A stretch of 64,000 bases of DNA from Clostridiales bacterium (lineage in GTDB: Bacteria; Bacillota; Clostridia; Lachnospirales; Lachnospiraceae): NCBI GenBank assembly GCA_012839295.1, contig DUNO01000013.1:1-64000 (forward strand), in the 5' to 3' direction. The position numbers and the translations under genes were made by a program. Under the pieces are notes generated by a model. That model was not told where the DNA came from, searched no databases, and saw only the letters and a program-made list of their open reading frames with translations. The stretch's first letter is position 1; each line of letters starts with the position of its first letter. This document shows, piece by piece, positions 50,119 to 58,812 of the stretch.

Positions 50119-51175
50119 TTGGGATTCCTTTCGTAGGATATTGTTGACTATTTTCCATGCTAAGAGGTGTACCGAAGGGTATGTCCATGGTAGCATAGCC
50201 TCCATCTATTAGCATCTCGTAATGCCGTGTGTGTAGTCCGCATCCGGGACGGATAGAACGGATATTTACAGGAGTAAAGGGTTCCCCCTTTTTTATATCC
50301 TTTACAGCAAACAGACTACGGCGGTGTTGATAGCTTTGCTGCTCTGATTCTGTAGGTGCATATGATGGAATGCCGATAGCTGCCTCAACGTTGCGGATAT
50401 CTCTCACTAGATTTGAGAATTCTTCTTTTTCCATGGAGAATTCACTATCGACAGTTTTTTCTGCTCTGCTAATACAAAAATGTTTTTCAATTACGGAGGC
50501 TCCCATTCCGACGGCAGCAACGCTTGCCAGACTTCCCATAGAATGATCCGATAAACCAACGGGAAGCTGGAATTTTTGCTTCATATCAGGAATCGTAGAT
50601 AGGTTCATGCTAGGATAGTCTGCCGGGTAAGAGCTACAGCATTTTAGGAGAACGAGGTTTTTGTTATTCTGGCTATAAACCGTATCAATAGACTCCTGAA
50701 TTTCCTCAGGTGATGCCATTCCACAGGACATAATGATGGGTTTGCCTGTCGAAGCCACTTTTTTTATTAAAGGAATATCTACTAATTCAAAGCTTGCAAT
50801 TTTATAAAATTCAATACTAAGATCCTCCAAAAAGTCAACAGCCGTAAAATCAAAGGGAGTAGAAAGAAAATCGAGGCCAAGCCGTTCGGCCTCCTTTTTA
50901 ATCTCTCCTTGCCATTCCCATGGAGTATAAGCTTTCTGATAGAGATCGTATAAGTATTGCTTTTCCCACAATCCGGTTTTGACTAAAAATAAATCAGAAT
51001 GGCAGTCAATCGTTATAGTGTCTGCTGTATAGGTTTGGATTTTAATGCAATCCGCTCCTGCGACTTTGGCTGCCCGTACAATTTCCATGGCATTTTCTAA
51101 GCTGCCACCATGGTTTCCGGACATTTCTGCGATGATATATGTTTTGCCGATAGCAAGGTAATTCAATAATTTCAT
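50102..51175 (-). CDS. pseI: Pseudaminic acid synthase (PseI, NeuB family)
   Basis: A 357-residue enzyme that joins the 6-deoxy sugar to phosphoenolpyruvate to give pseudaminic acid. The start 'YIIAEMSGNHGGSLENAMEI' and 'ADCIKIQTYTADTITID' follow Campylobacter PseI closely, better than NeuB for sialic acid. 'VGLSDHSMGSLASVAAVGMG' and 'VIEKHF' are catalytic-barrel motifs, and the C-terminus has the SAF/antifreeze-like domain ('RPGCGLHTRHYEMLIDGG'). The gene is co-transcribed with PseH and the ACP pair. Confidence 0.9.
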   Translation of the reverse strand: MKLLNYLAIGKTYIIAEMSGNHGGSLENAMEIVRAAKVAGADCIKIQTYTADTITIDCHSDLFLVKTGLWEKQYLYDLYQKAYTPWEWQGEIKKEAERLGLDFLSTPFDFTAVDFLEDLSIEFYKIASFELVDIPLIKKVASTGKPIIMSCGMASPEEIQESIDTVYSQNNKNLVLLKCCSSYPADYPSMNLSTIPDMKQKFQLPVGLSDHSMGSLASVAAVGMGASVIEKHFCISRAEKTVDSEFSMEKEEFSNLVRDIRNVEAAIGIPSYAPTESEQQSYQHRRSLFAVKDIKKGEPFTPVNIRSIRPGCGLHTRHYEMLIDGGYATMDIPFGTPLSMENSQQYPTKGIPNESYN

Positions 51176-51255
51176 ATATTAGATACCTCCTCACTTCTGT
51201 AGTTTTTGACATTTTTGAAGGAATAGTAAGTATGTTTAAATGTCATAGTACATTT

Positions 51256-51801
51256 TTATTCAAATAAAAAATGTTCAAATTTAGTCTTGGAACGTAAAGT
51301 TTCCCATTCGGAAGAAAGAATAGAACCTACGGATATGTCATAGTATGTGCCATTTTTAAAAACATGCTGCCTCAATATACCTTCCTTTTTACTTCCACAG
51401 AGATCATGCAACTGAATGACCTGGTTATTTAATACAAAAGTCTCGTTACATAGCTTATTTAGTTTTAAAGTTTGAAAAACATAATCATACAAATTCCACT
51501 CCAAATACATGGCTAGCTTCAGTGATCTGACCGACTGGTTGGCAATGTAATAGCCCCAGTTGCATCTTTTATTGATATAGTCAATATTAACGAGGTTAAT
51601 TGAACCGGAGGGAACGTCATCCACGCAGATAACCCAGTGGCGCTGGGTGGAATCATTTTTTATACGTTCAAACCATTTTTTTTGGATATCAATATTAAGC
51701 TCTGGATCGGTGTTCATGAAACGGGTAATATCCGGGCGCATTCTCCATTCCATTACCTGCTGCAAATGATTCTCTCTTAAAAGCTCCATCCTCACGTTCA
51801 T
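51256..51801 (-). CDS. pseH: PseH-like N-acyltransferase (GNAT)
   Basis: A 181-residue GNAT enzyme, which in the pseudaminic acid pathway acylates the 4-amino group. Landmarks are 'LQQVMEWRMRPDITRFMNTD' and 'GSINLVNIDYINKRCNWGYY', both typical of PseH/SpsD. The coenzyme-A loop is not clear: the usual Q/RxxGxG/A is replaced by 'ANQSVRSLKLA'. It follows an FkbH-like protein and an acyl carrier protein by only 6 bases, which raises the possibility that the acyl donor is an ACP thioester and not acetyl-CoA. Confidence 0.8.
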   Translation of the reverse strand: MNVRMELLRENHLQQVMEWRMRPDITRFMNTDPELNIDIQKKWFERIKNDSTQRHWVICVDDVPSGSINLVNIDYINKRCNWGYYIANQSVRSLKLAMYLEWNLYDYVFQTLKLNKLCNETFVLNNQVIQLHDLCGSKKEGILRQHVFKNGTYYDISVGSILSSEWETLRSKTKFEHFLFE

Positions 51802-51807
51802 TGTGGG

Positions 51808-52035
51808 CTACTCCTTGTCAATAAATTTAAAAAAATCTTCTACGGATTCTATTTCCAATGCAGCCTCAATTGGGATGGTAAGACCCAACTGCTGTTTTAG
51901 TTCTGAAAGAATCATTAATTGCATTAGGGAATCCCAGTTCTCAATCTCGGAAATTTGTGTAGCGGCATTAATCGTGTTCGGCTTGAAACCAAGTGTCACG
52001 TTAATGATTTGTATAATTTTTTCTTTCATTTTCAT
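51808..52035 (-). CDS. Acyl carrier protein of the pseudaminic operon
   Basis: A 75-residue carrier protein. The phosphopantetheine site is the serine in 'ENWDSLMQLM' (residue 36), with the usual acidic helix following ('AALEIESVEDFFKFI'). It overlaps the FkbH-like gene by 4 bases (ATGA) and precedes pseH by 6, so it is a dedicated carrier and not the housekeeping fatty-acid ACP. It probably presents an acyl or hydroxyacyl group made by the FkbH-like protein. Confidence 0.88.
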   Translation of the reverse strand: MKMKEKIIQIINVTLGFKPNTINAATQISEIENWDSLMQLMILSELKQQLGLTIPIEAALEIESVEDFFKFIDKE

Positions 52036-53669
52036 ATCCTTTCTAAGTTGTTATTTACATGATAGATTCGTTTTGGACGAAGTGCCAAATCAATTTCGTA
52101 GATCACTTTCTCTGAAGAGGACGAGATTTTATGATAGCCAAGGCTGTCATAAAGTTCATGTACCGGTATGTTTTTTGAGGTTGGAATATACTCAGCAGTC
52201 AGCTTGTAGTAACCCCTTTTGAGTAAATCGCATTCAACATAGTCTATAATATAATTTTCAATCAATTTCCCCATAATACGGCAACTCATAACAAAGCTAT
52301 CGATATTTGGTAAGTGTTTTGTAATATCTATCAGTACTGCCGCAATAATACCGTAATCACCAAATTTGTCAGCAGCCCGGAATAAATAAACGAGCCAGTT
52401 ATCTTGTTCTATTCGGGAAAGATCTTCTTCTCCATAACGCCTTGTAGTTAAATTAAATTGGTTTGTTTTTTGGAGCAATTGAAGTAATCTTCTTTTTGAG
52501 GAATTGTTATAGGCTTCTCTGGTGATGCCAATTTGCAGGTCTTGAAGAAAGGTATTAAAATCAAGTTTTTTTGATAACTGGATTCTTCTGCCGTTTTCAT
52601 GGTATTGCTTGGTTTTGTCTGCATCCTCTTCGGTCATGCGTAGCTTTTGAAAATAACGATAATAGATATCCTCAAAAAAAACGGGCAAGTTATCCGGCGT
52701 GGTGGGAAAATCAGGAACTTCAATCATCGGAAATAAGGTGCGGATGGCCTCTCTTTCTGTAGGCATATCATCAATAAACACGAAAGAATCCAGACTCAGG
52801 TTCAGTTCAAGAGCTAACTCCTGCATGTTGTCGGCCTTAGTTTGCCAATTGATACGGAGTGCAGAAAAATCCTCTTCCCGGAGAACCATGTGGGGATGGT
52901 TGCGAATTACTTCCAGGGCATCATTAATATTGTTTTTAGAATTGATGGCAAGAATTACGCCATGTTTCTGCATCTGTTTGATGATTTTTTGAGCATCATG
53001 ATACAAGGCACCAACTTTATCATTGGAGAGTTGGATTCCGAGTGCACCCAATTCACCCACAATACCACCCCAAAGGGTATTGTCAAGATCCAAAACCAAT
53101 ACCTTTTTAGGTACCCGGATTAAAAGCTCCATTTGGAGAATAATCTGTTCAGCAATCAGTTTGCAACCTTGTGCTGTGAATGGGATCTTTCCAAGATACC
53201 AGAGCTGCTCGGAAAAAAAAGAAGATGTGCCTACACGATCTATTAGCCGTTGCACAGGGAAGCGATGAACCTGTGTGGTGTTTTCTGTCAATTGTGCCAG
53301 GCAATGCATCCAATATTGTCCGATACGGTAATGAAGCATCTCATCAATATCCTCAATAGCAGTTGTTCTGAACAATGTATCAGATATAAAATATTGTATG
53401 TCCGGTTGCATGCAGGAACGAAAGTGGCCAAACCATTCGTCAATAGCGCTGGCGGCCTCTTCATAGTTATAAGAGTTTTCCGTCAGGGCTGAGATATCCA
53501 CTATAAAAAAGATAACAGATGGTGAAAATTTTGCCAAATCAGAATTAGTATCTAACATCAGAGAGAAGGCATTTCCGTAACCTTGGGGAGGGAACACATT
53601 TTCACGGGAGGGCAATAATTTATATATCATGTCGATATTCACATTAGAGAGTATGGCCAGTTTTTTCAT
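52032..53669 (-). CDS. FkbH-like HAD-IIIC protein
   Basis: A 545-residue protein. The ATG at 53669 gives the usual start 'MKKLAILSNVN' and follows AGGACAGGTG. Residues 1-180 form an SGNH-like N-terminal domain. Residues 188-330 are a HAD domain with catalytic aspartates in 'VLDLDNTLWGGIVGELG' (about 194) and 'FIDDMPTEREAIRTL'. Residues 380-545 look like a GNAT-type domain. FkbH proteins load a three-carbon glyceryl or related unit from bisphosphoglycerate onto an ACP, with loss of phosphate. The next gene is that ACP. An acyl donor for PseH is the simplest role. Confidence 0.8.
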   Translation of the reverse strand: MKKLAILSNVNIDMIYKLLPSRENVFPPQGYGNAFSLMLDTNSDLAKFSPSVIFFIVDISALTENSYNYEEAASAIDEWFGHFRSCMQPDIQYFISDTLFRTTAIEDIDEMLHYRIGQYWMHCLAQLTENTTQVHRFPVQRLIDRVGTSSFFSEQLWYLGKIPFTAQGCKLIAEQIILQMELLIRVPKKVLVLDLDNTLWGGIVGELGALGIQLSNDKVGALYHDAQKIIKQMQKHGVILAINSKNNINDALEVIRNHPHMVLREEDFSALRINWQTKADNMQELALELNLSLDSFVFIDDMPTEREAIRTLFPMIEVPDFPTTPDNLPVFFEDIYYRYFQKLRMTEEDADKTKQYHENGRRIQLSKKLDFNTFLQDLQIGITREAYNNSSKRRLLQLLQKTNQFNLTTRRYGEEDLSRIEQDNWLVYLFRAADKFGDYGIIAAVLIDITKHLPNIDSFVMSCRIMGKLIENYIIDYVECDLLKRGYYKLTAEYIPTSKNIPVHELYDSLGYHKISSSSEKVIYEIDLALRPKRIYHVNNNLERI

Positions 53670-53861
53670 AGCACCTGTCCTTGTCAAAATAATTGTTGTG
53701 ACTATATTATAAAGCATTTGTCTTATGTTGCCTGTGTCGGATCTATAAGTTTAAATCCAATCATGCCAATTATAGCATGTTTATGAAAGGCACACAATAT
53801 AAATAAATCTGAATTATTTTGGAGTTTTCTTTGGAAAACGGTGTAATTTTTCGTCGGTAAA

Positions 53862-53870
53862 TGATATAAT
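53862..53870 (+). promoter_or_regulatory. Extended -10 promoter of the PseG operon
   Basis: TGATATAAT (53862-53870), 65 bases before pseG, with no convincing -35. The 53670-53934 gap is the divergent control region of the two Pse operons; a minus-strand TATAAT lies at about 53706-53711. Confidence 0.45.
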
Positions 53871-53934
53871 TTAGATGAATTGAACGGAATAAAGGCAACT
53901 GATTGGATAGACAGTGCAGGAAGGATAGTATTTT

Positions 53935-54981
53935 ATGGTATATATTCGTGCGGATGCTAATGCATACATTGGTAGTGGTCATATCATGAGATGCATGGCG
54001 ATAGCAGAAGAGCTGGTAAAGGCAGGGGAAGCAGTAACCTTTTTGTTGGCAGATGATGTTAGCTCAGAAAAGGTAAAACAAATGGGATGCCCCTTTCTGG
54101 TATTACATACTGATTGGAGTGACTTAAATAAGGACATGGATCAACTGATCCAATTTATCATAGGAAACAAGGTCGAGAAGCTTCTTGTTGATTCGTATTA
54201 TATTTCTAAGGAAACATTACATGAATTGAGTCAATATACCAAGGTTATGTATATAGATGATTATTCGAATGATGTAATTGATATCCAGAGCATTGTACAT
54301 TATGGGTTAATCTATGAGCAGGAATTTTACAAGGAATATGATAGGTTGGAAGTGGTAAAAGAGAAGAAGAACCATACCAGACTATTGCTTGGAAGTCAAT
54401 ACATACCATTGCGCAAAGAGTTTCAAGACATTGTGTTTGATGATAGGCTCAGGAAGAACAATGTCTTAATTATGTCGGGTGGTACAGATACCTATAATGT
54501 CATGGGGACACTGCTTTATCATATTATTAATGACAAGCGATATGACAGCTATCATTTTCATATCATTATTGGATTATATAATGAATTTAAAAATGATATT
54601 ATCAGACTTGCGGAAAACAGAGATAATATTACCACTTACTTTAATGTTGGTAATATGGCAGAGCTGATGAAAGCCTGCGCAGTCTCTATTAGTGCAGGGG
54701 GATCGACCCTGTACGAGCTTTTTTCTGCCCGGACACCTACTATATGCTACACATTTGCTGATAATCAGAATTTTGGAGCCGAGATGCTAGGAAGCATGGG
54801 GTATGTATGTTATATAGGCGATATAAGGGGAAATGTAGCTTCTTCCGCTAAGAGAATTCTTGACCGGATGGAAGAGCTATATTGGGATGAAGCGGGCAAG
54901 AGAGAGATGGTGGAAAAAATGATTCACGCGGTAGATGGAAAAGGAGCCTACCGTATTGCAAGAGAATTAATTAATCTATAA
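53935..54981 (+). CDS. pseG: PseG, UDP-sugar hydrolase of pseudaminic acid synthesis
   Basis: A 348-residue GT-B-fold enzyme that releases UDP from the 2,4-diacylated 6-deoxy-altrose. The N-terminal signature 'RADANAYIGSGHIMRCMAIA' (His 16 is the catalytic base in Campylobacter PseG) and 'SISAGGSTLYELFSARTPTI' near residue 255 are diagnostic. GGAAGGAT precedes the ATG. It is the first gene of the plus-strand operon that continues with PseB. Confidence 0.9.
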   Translation: MVYIRADANAYIGSGHIMRCMAIAEELVKAGEAVTFLLADDVSSEKVKQMGCPFLVLHTDWSDLNKDMDQLIQFIIGNKVEKLLVDSYYISKETLHELSQYTKVMYIDDYSNDVIDIQSIVHYGLIYEQEFYKEYDRLEVVKEKKNHTRLLLGSQYIPLRKEFQDIVFDDRLRKNNVLIMSGGTDTYNVMGTLLYHIINDKRYDSYHFHIIIGLYNEFKNDIIRLAENRDNITTYFNVGNMAELMKACAVSISAGGSTLYELFSARTPTICYTFADNQNFGAEMLGSMGYVCYIGDIRGNVASSAKRILDRMEELYWDEAGKREMVEKMIHAVDGKGAYRIARELINL

Positions 54982-55156
54982 ATAATATGGAATTAGGGAT
55001 TGAACCCGCATACATTGAATTGCTGGATTAAAAAAGTGTTAATATTATCGAGATAAATGTCGATATACTCAATGGTGTATTGATAAGGTTATGGTAATCG
55101 ATAAATCGATAAATCTTTGGGAGGAAAGGAATCCCAAGGGCTGGGAGGATTAGAAT

Positions 55157-56155
55157 ATGTTGAATGGAAAAAATATACTGATTACTGGAGGGACAGGTTC
55201 CTTCGGTAAAAAGTTTATAAAAATGATTTTTGAAAAATATAACCCGAATAAGGTGATCATTTATTCCAGGGATGAATTTAAACAGAGTGTGATGAGAGCT
55301 GAATATGATAACATAGTGGATATGTCAAAAGTTCGTTTTTTCATTGGGGATGTCAGGGATAAGGATCGTCTTTATCGGGCTTTTGACAGGGTCGATTATG
55401 TAATACATGCGGCAGCGATGAAACAGGTTCCAACTTGTGAGTATAATCCTTTTGAGGCGATTAAGACAAATATCCATGGTGCCCAAAATGTTATAGACGC
55501 GGCACTCGATAAAGGAGTAAAAAAAGTAATTGCATTATCTACTGACAAGGCGGTTAACCCGATTAATTTATACGGCGGAACAAAATTAGTATCGGATAAA
55601 CTGTTCGCAGCAGCGAATGCATACGCAGGCGAAAAAGGAACGAGTTTCTCTATTGTACGCTATGGAAATGTAGCTGGAAGCAGGGGTTCCATTATTCCGA
55701 TATTCAATACGATGATTAAGAATGGTGAAACAACATTGCCGATCACTGATTTTAGGATGACCCGTTTTTGGATTACTTTAGAACAGGGAGTTGAACTTGT
55801 ATTAAAGGCTTTGGAAGAATCGAAAGGCGGAGAGACTTACATATCTAAAATACCATCGTTTAAAATAACAGACCTTGCAAAAGCGATGTTACCGGAAGTT
55901 AATATGAAGGAGATTGGAATACGTGAGGGAGAGAAGCTTCACGAAATTATGGTGACCAAAGACGATTCCAGGATGACCTATGAATATGATAAGCATTATA
56001 TTATTTATCCTAATTTTGATTGGATGGATATCTCTAAGCATTTACTGCCAGGTGGGGAATTGGTACATGAGGGTTTTGAATACAGTTCCGATCTAAATAA
56101 GGAATGGTTAAGTGTTGAAGACCTGAAAACAGAGTTAGAGAAAATCAAGCTTTAA
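55157..56155 (+). CDS. pseB: PseB, UDP-GlcNAc 4,6-dehydratase (inverting)
   Basis: A 332-residue SDR enzyme for the first step of pseudaminic acid synthesis. NAD-binding is by 'TGGTGSFGKKFI' (residues 10-21), followed by 'DVRDKDRLYRAFDRVDYVIH', 'AAAMKQVPTCEYNPFEAIKT' and the 'YGGTKLVSDKL' region holding the Tyr-x3-Lys pair. The 'AAAMKQVPTCE' motif marks the inverting C5-epimerising dehydratase. The start has GGGAGGAT upstream. Confidence 0.92.
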   Translation: MLNGKNILITGGTGSFGKKFIKMIFEKYNPNKVIIYSRDEFKQSVMRAEYDNIVDMSKVRFFIGDVRDKDRLYRAFDRVDYVIHAAAMKQVPTCEYNPFEAIKTNIHGAQNVIDAALDKGVKKVIALSTDKAVNPINLYGGTKLVSDKLFAAANAYAGEKGTSFSIVRYGNVAGSRGSIIPIFNTMIKNGETTLPITDFRMTRFWITLEQGVELVLKALEESKGGETYISKIPSFKITDLAKAMLPEVNMKEIGIREGEKLHEIMVTKDDSRMTYEYDKHYIIYPNFDWMDISKHLLPGGELVHEGFEYSSDLNKEWLSVEDLKTELEKIKL

Positions 56156-56209
56156 AAATATGGAAATGTTATGGTGGGGAATAACTGGATTTTATAGGAG
56201 GCATCCTTT

Positions 56210-56917
56210 ATGAACATTGCTTTGATTCTAGCGGGAGGGGTAGACCCAAAGTTTCATATGGAGATTCCCAAACAGTTTGTTAGTGTATATAATAGGCCGA
56301 TTATTACATATACAATGGAAGTTTTCCAAATGAACCCTGAGATTGATTACATTGCAGTTGCTTGTTTAAACGGGTGGCAGGAATTGGTGAAATCGTATGC
56401 GAAGCAGTTTAATATATCCAAACTAAGATGGCTTGTAATGGGTGGTATACGAGGACAGGACTCATCCTACAATGGCATAAATGCCTTATATAAAGACTGT
56501 AATCCGGATGACTTAATTATAATTCATGACTCGATCCGGCCATTGGTGTCGAACGAAATCATTTCTGACAGTATAAAAACCTGTAAAAAAAATGGAATGG
56601 GCGTTGCAGCTGTCTGTTCCATGGATACTATAATGAGATCTTCTGATGGCAAGACTGGTGATGAAAGTATTAACCGATATGAGGTGATGCGAGTGCAGAC
56701 ACCGCAAACTTATCCTTTGAAGTATCTTTACGAAGCCCATCAACTTGCAATAGAAAAAGGAATTAAGGGGAATGTTGATACGAACAGCATGATTTCTAAA
56801 CTCGGACGAAAAATATATTTTTCTAAGGGGGCGGATATTAATTTGAAAATCAATACAGTTGAAGATGTAGAAATGTTCAAAGCGCTTTATAAAATAAGAA
56901 ATGATAAAGCTGAATAA
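56210..56917 (+). CDS. IspD/TarI-like cytidylyltransferase, copy 1, degenerate nucleotide loop
   Basis: A 235-residue protein of the IspD/TarI fold, which couples CTP to a sugar-alcohol phosphate. Family features are 'IPKQFVSVYNRPIITYTMEV', 'IIHDSIRPLV' and 'YEVMRVQTPQTYPL'. The N-terminal loop that holds CTP reads 'LAGGVDPKFHMEIPKQF' where active members have 'AGGxGxRxG': two glycines and the arginine are missing. It may be inactive and work as a partner of copy 2 in a heterodimer. ATAGGAGG precedes the start. Confidence 0.78.
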   Translation: MNIALILAGGVDPKFHMEIPKQFVSVYNRPIITYTMEVFQMNPEIDYIAVACLNGWQELVKSYAKQFNISKLRWLVMGGIRGQDSSYNGINALYKDCNPDDLIIIHDSIRPLVSNEIISDSIKTCKKNGMGVAAVCSMDTIMRSSDGKTGDESINRYEVMRVQTPQTYPLKYLYEAHQLAIEKGIKGNVDTNSMISKLGRKIYFSKGADINLKINTVEDVEMFKALYKIRNDKAE

Positions 56918-56932
56918 ACCAGGAGGAACTTT

Positions 56933-57649
56933 ATGAATATAGCTGTTATTCTTGCTGGAGGATGCGGTAAAAGAACAGGACAGGACATACCGAAGCAGTT
57001 TTTGAACGTAGAGGATAAGCCGATTATAATATATACTTTGGAAGCATTCGATAAGCATCCCAATATAGACGGAATAATTGTATCATGTGTAGATGGCTGG
57101 GATGAAATTCTTTGGGCTTATGCAAGGGAATTTAATATTAAGAAACTAAAGTGGGTTGTTATTGGTGGTAACAATGTACAAGAATCCATAGAAAAAGCAT
57201 TGGATGGATTAAGTGGCAGGTGCCATGGTGATGATATTTTATTAATTCATGATGCCATTCGCCCAATGGTATCTCAGGATACCATATCGGACTGTATTGT
57301 AAAGTGTAAGGAATATGGTTCGGGTCTTGCGGCGGTCAGATGCCAGGAAACCATTGTGAGGACTGAAGACGCAATTAAAGGAAACCACAGCATTGACCGT
57401 TCAGAAGTGATGCGGGTACAGACCCCACAAGCGTATCGTTACGGTAGAGTAAGGTGGGCTTTAGAAGAGGCAAAGCGTCGAAATATTGTTGATGAAGTTT
57501 ATATCAATACGTTAATGATTCATGTTGGAGAAATGGTGTATTTTGCTATGGGATCTAATAAAAATATAAAAATCACGACAGCAGAGGATATCGAGATCTT
57601 TACAGCGTTATATAATACAAAGCAAGAAAGCTGGGTAAAAAGTGAATAG
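56933..57649 (+). CDS. IspD/TarI-like cytidylyltransferase, copy 2, intact
   Basis: A 238-residue paralogue of the previous gene, 15 bases downstream with CCAGGAGG. It has the full loop 'LAGGCGKRTGQDIPKQFLNV', 'LLIHDAIRPMV' and 'SEVMRVQTPQAYRY'. It is not housekeeping IspD by context; the TarI-like role of making a CDP-polyol or CDP-sugar is more likely, since an SDR and glycan-transfer genes follow. Confidence 0.82.
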   Translation: MNIAVILAGGCGKRTGQDIPKQFLNVEDKPIIIYTLEAFDKHPNIDGIIVSCVDGWDEILWAYAREFNIKKLKWVVIGGNNVQESIEKALDGLSGRCHGDDILLIHDAIRPMVSQDTISDCIVKCKEYGSGLAAVRCQETIVRTEDAIKGNHSIDRSEVMRVQTPQAYRYGRVRWALEEAKRRNIVDEVYINTLMIHVGEMVYFAMGSNKNIKITTAEDIEIFTALYNTKQESWVKSE

Positions 57650-57665
57650 GCAAGGAAGCGTGACA

Positions 57666-58718
57666 ATGCAGAGAATTCGAGAGAAAGAATTATATCAACG
57701 TCAAATAAGAAGGCTTGCGGATAGTGTTTTAGATTGGGAGCTATTAAGGGATAAGATAATCCTGATTACAGGTGCTACCGGGATGATAGGCGTCTTTTTG
57801 ATAGATGTACTGATGCAACGTAATAAAGAGTTTAATGGTAATATAAAGATTATTGCTATTGGTGGCAATCTGGAAAAAGCAAAAGAAAGACTGGGAATAT
57901 ATTGGAGTGATTCTAAGTTTACTTTTATTCTGCATGATGTAAATGAACCATATTCTCAAGAAATGAGAAATATTGATTTTATTATTCATGCTGCCAGCAG
58001 TACCCACCCGATGCAATATTCCTTGGATCCTATCGGCACAATAAATGCAAATGTGTTAGGGACAAAGAATCTTTTGGAATTAGCCTCTAGGCAGAAAGCC
58101 TGTAGGCTTGTCTTTTTATCATCAGTGGAAATATACGGTGAAAATAGAGGAGATACAGATTTTTTTGATGAAGATTATTGTGGCTATATTAATTGCAATA
58201 CATTGAGAGCATGCTATACAGAAGGGAAAAGGTTGGGGGAGGCACTATGCCAAGCGTACCATTCTGCAAAAAATATTGACGTGGTTATTCCTAGGTTATC
58301 CCGTACTTATGGGCCATCTATGCTTTTTACGGATACAAAGGCAATCTCACAATTTATCAAAAGGGCAGTGCAGAAAGAAGATATTATACTAAAAAGCGAA
58401 GGGATGCAGCTATATTCTTATGTTTATGTAGCAGATGCAGTATCCGCCATACTTACTATCATGTTAAAAGGGGAAAATGGTGAAGCCTATAATGTGGCAG
58501 ATATTGATTCCAATATAACACTGAAAAATCTAGCAGAGTGTTTAGCCAAACTTTCCGGGAAAAAAGTGGTCTATGAGTTGGCTTGTGAGGAGGAGAAAAA
58601 AGGATATTCTATTGCTACTAAGGCACTTTTGGACTCTAAAAAGCTAAAATCAATTGGGTGGGAAAGTATGTATGATATTCATGAAGGCTTGAGACAAACT
58701 TATGAAATGCTGCTTTAA
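57666..58718 (+). CDS. NAD-dependent sugar epimerase/dehydratase
   Basis: A 350-residue extended SDR. The ATG at 57666 has AAGGAAG 7 bases upstream, while an upstream GTG at 57642 has no site. It has the nucleotide loop 'ITGATGMIGVFLIDVL', catalytic Ser in 'LVFLSSVEIYGENRGDTDFF', and Tyr-x3-Lys in 'RACYTEGKRLGEALCQAYH'. It probably reduces or epimerises the sugar that the cytidylyltransferases activate. The exact substrate cannot be told. Confidence 0.82.
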   Translation: MQRIREKELYQRQIRRLADSVLDWELLRDKIILITGATGMIGVFLIDVLMQRNKEFNGNIKIIAIGGNLEKAKERLGIYWSDSKFTFILHDVNEPYSQEMRNIDFIIHAASSTHPMQYSLDPIGTINANVLGTKNLLELASRQKACRLVFLSSVEIYGENRGDTDFFDEDYCGYINCNTLRACYTEGKRLGEALCQAYHSAKNIDVVIPRLSRTYGPSMLFTDTKAISQFIKRAVQKEDIILKSEGMQLYSYVYVADAVSAILTIMLKGENGEAYNVADIDSNITLKNLAECLAKLSGKKVVYELACEEEKKGYSIATKALLDSKKLKSIGWESMYDIHEGLRQTYEMLL

Positions 58719-58812
58719 TAAAAGGAAAGATTGTAGGTGCTTGAGGCGAGCCGTTATCTGCTTAGAATGGACTTTATCATTAAATTTATCCAGGAAAATA
58801 TGAGGTGAAATA

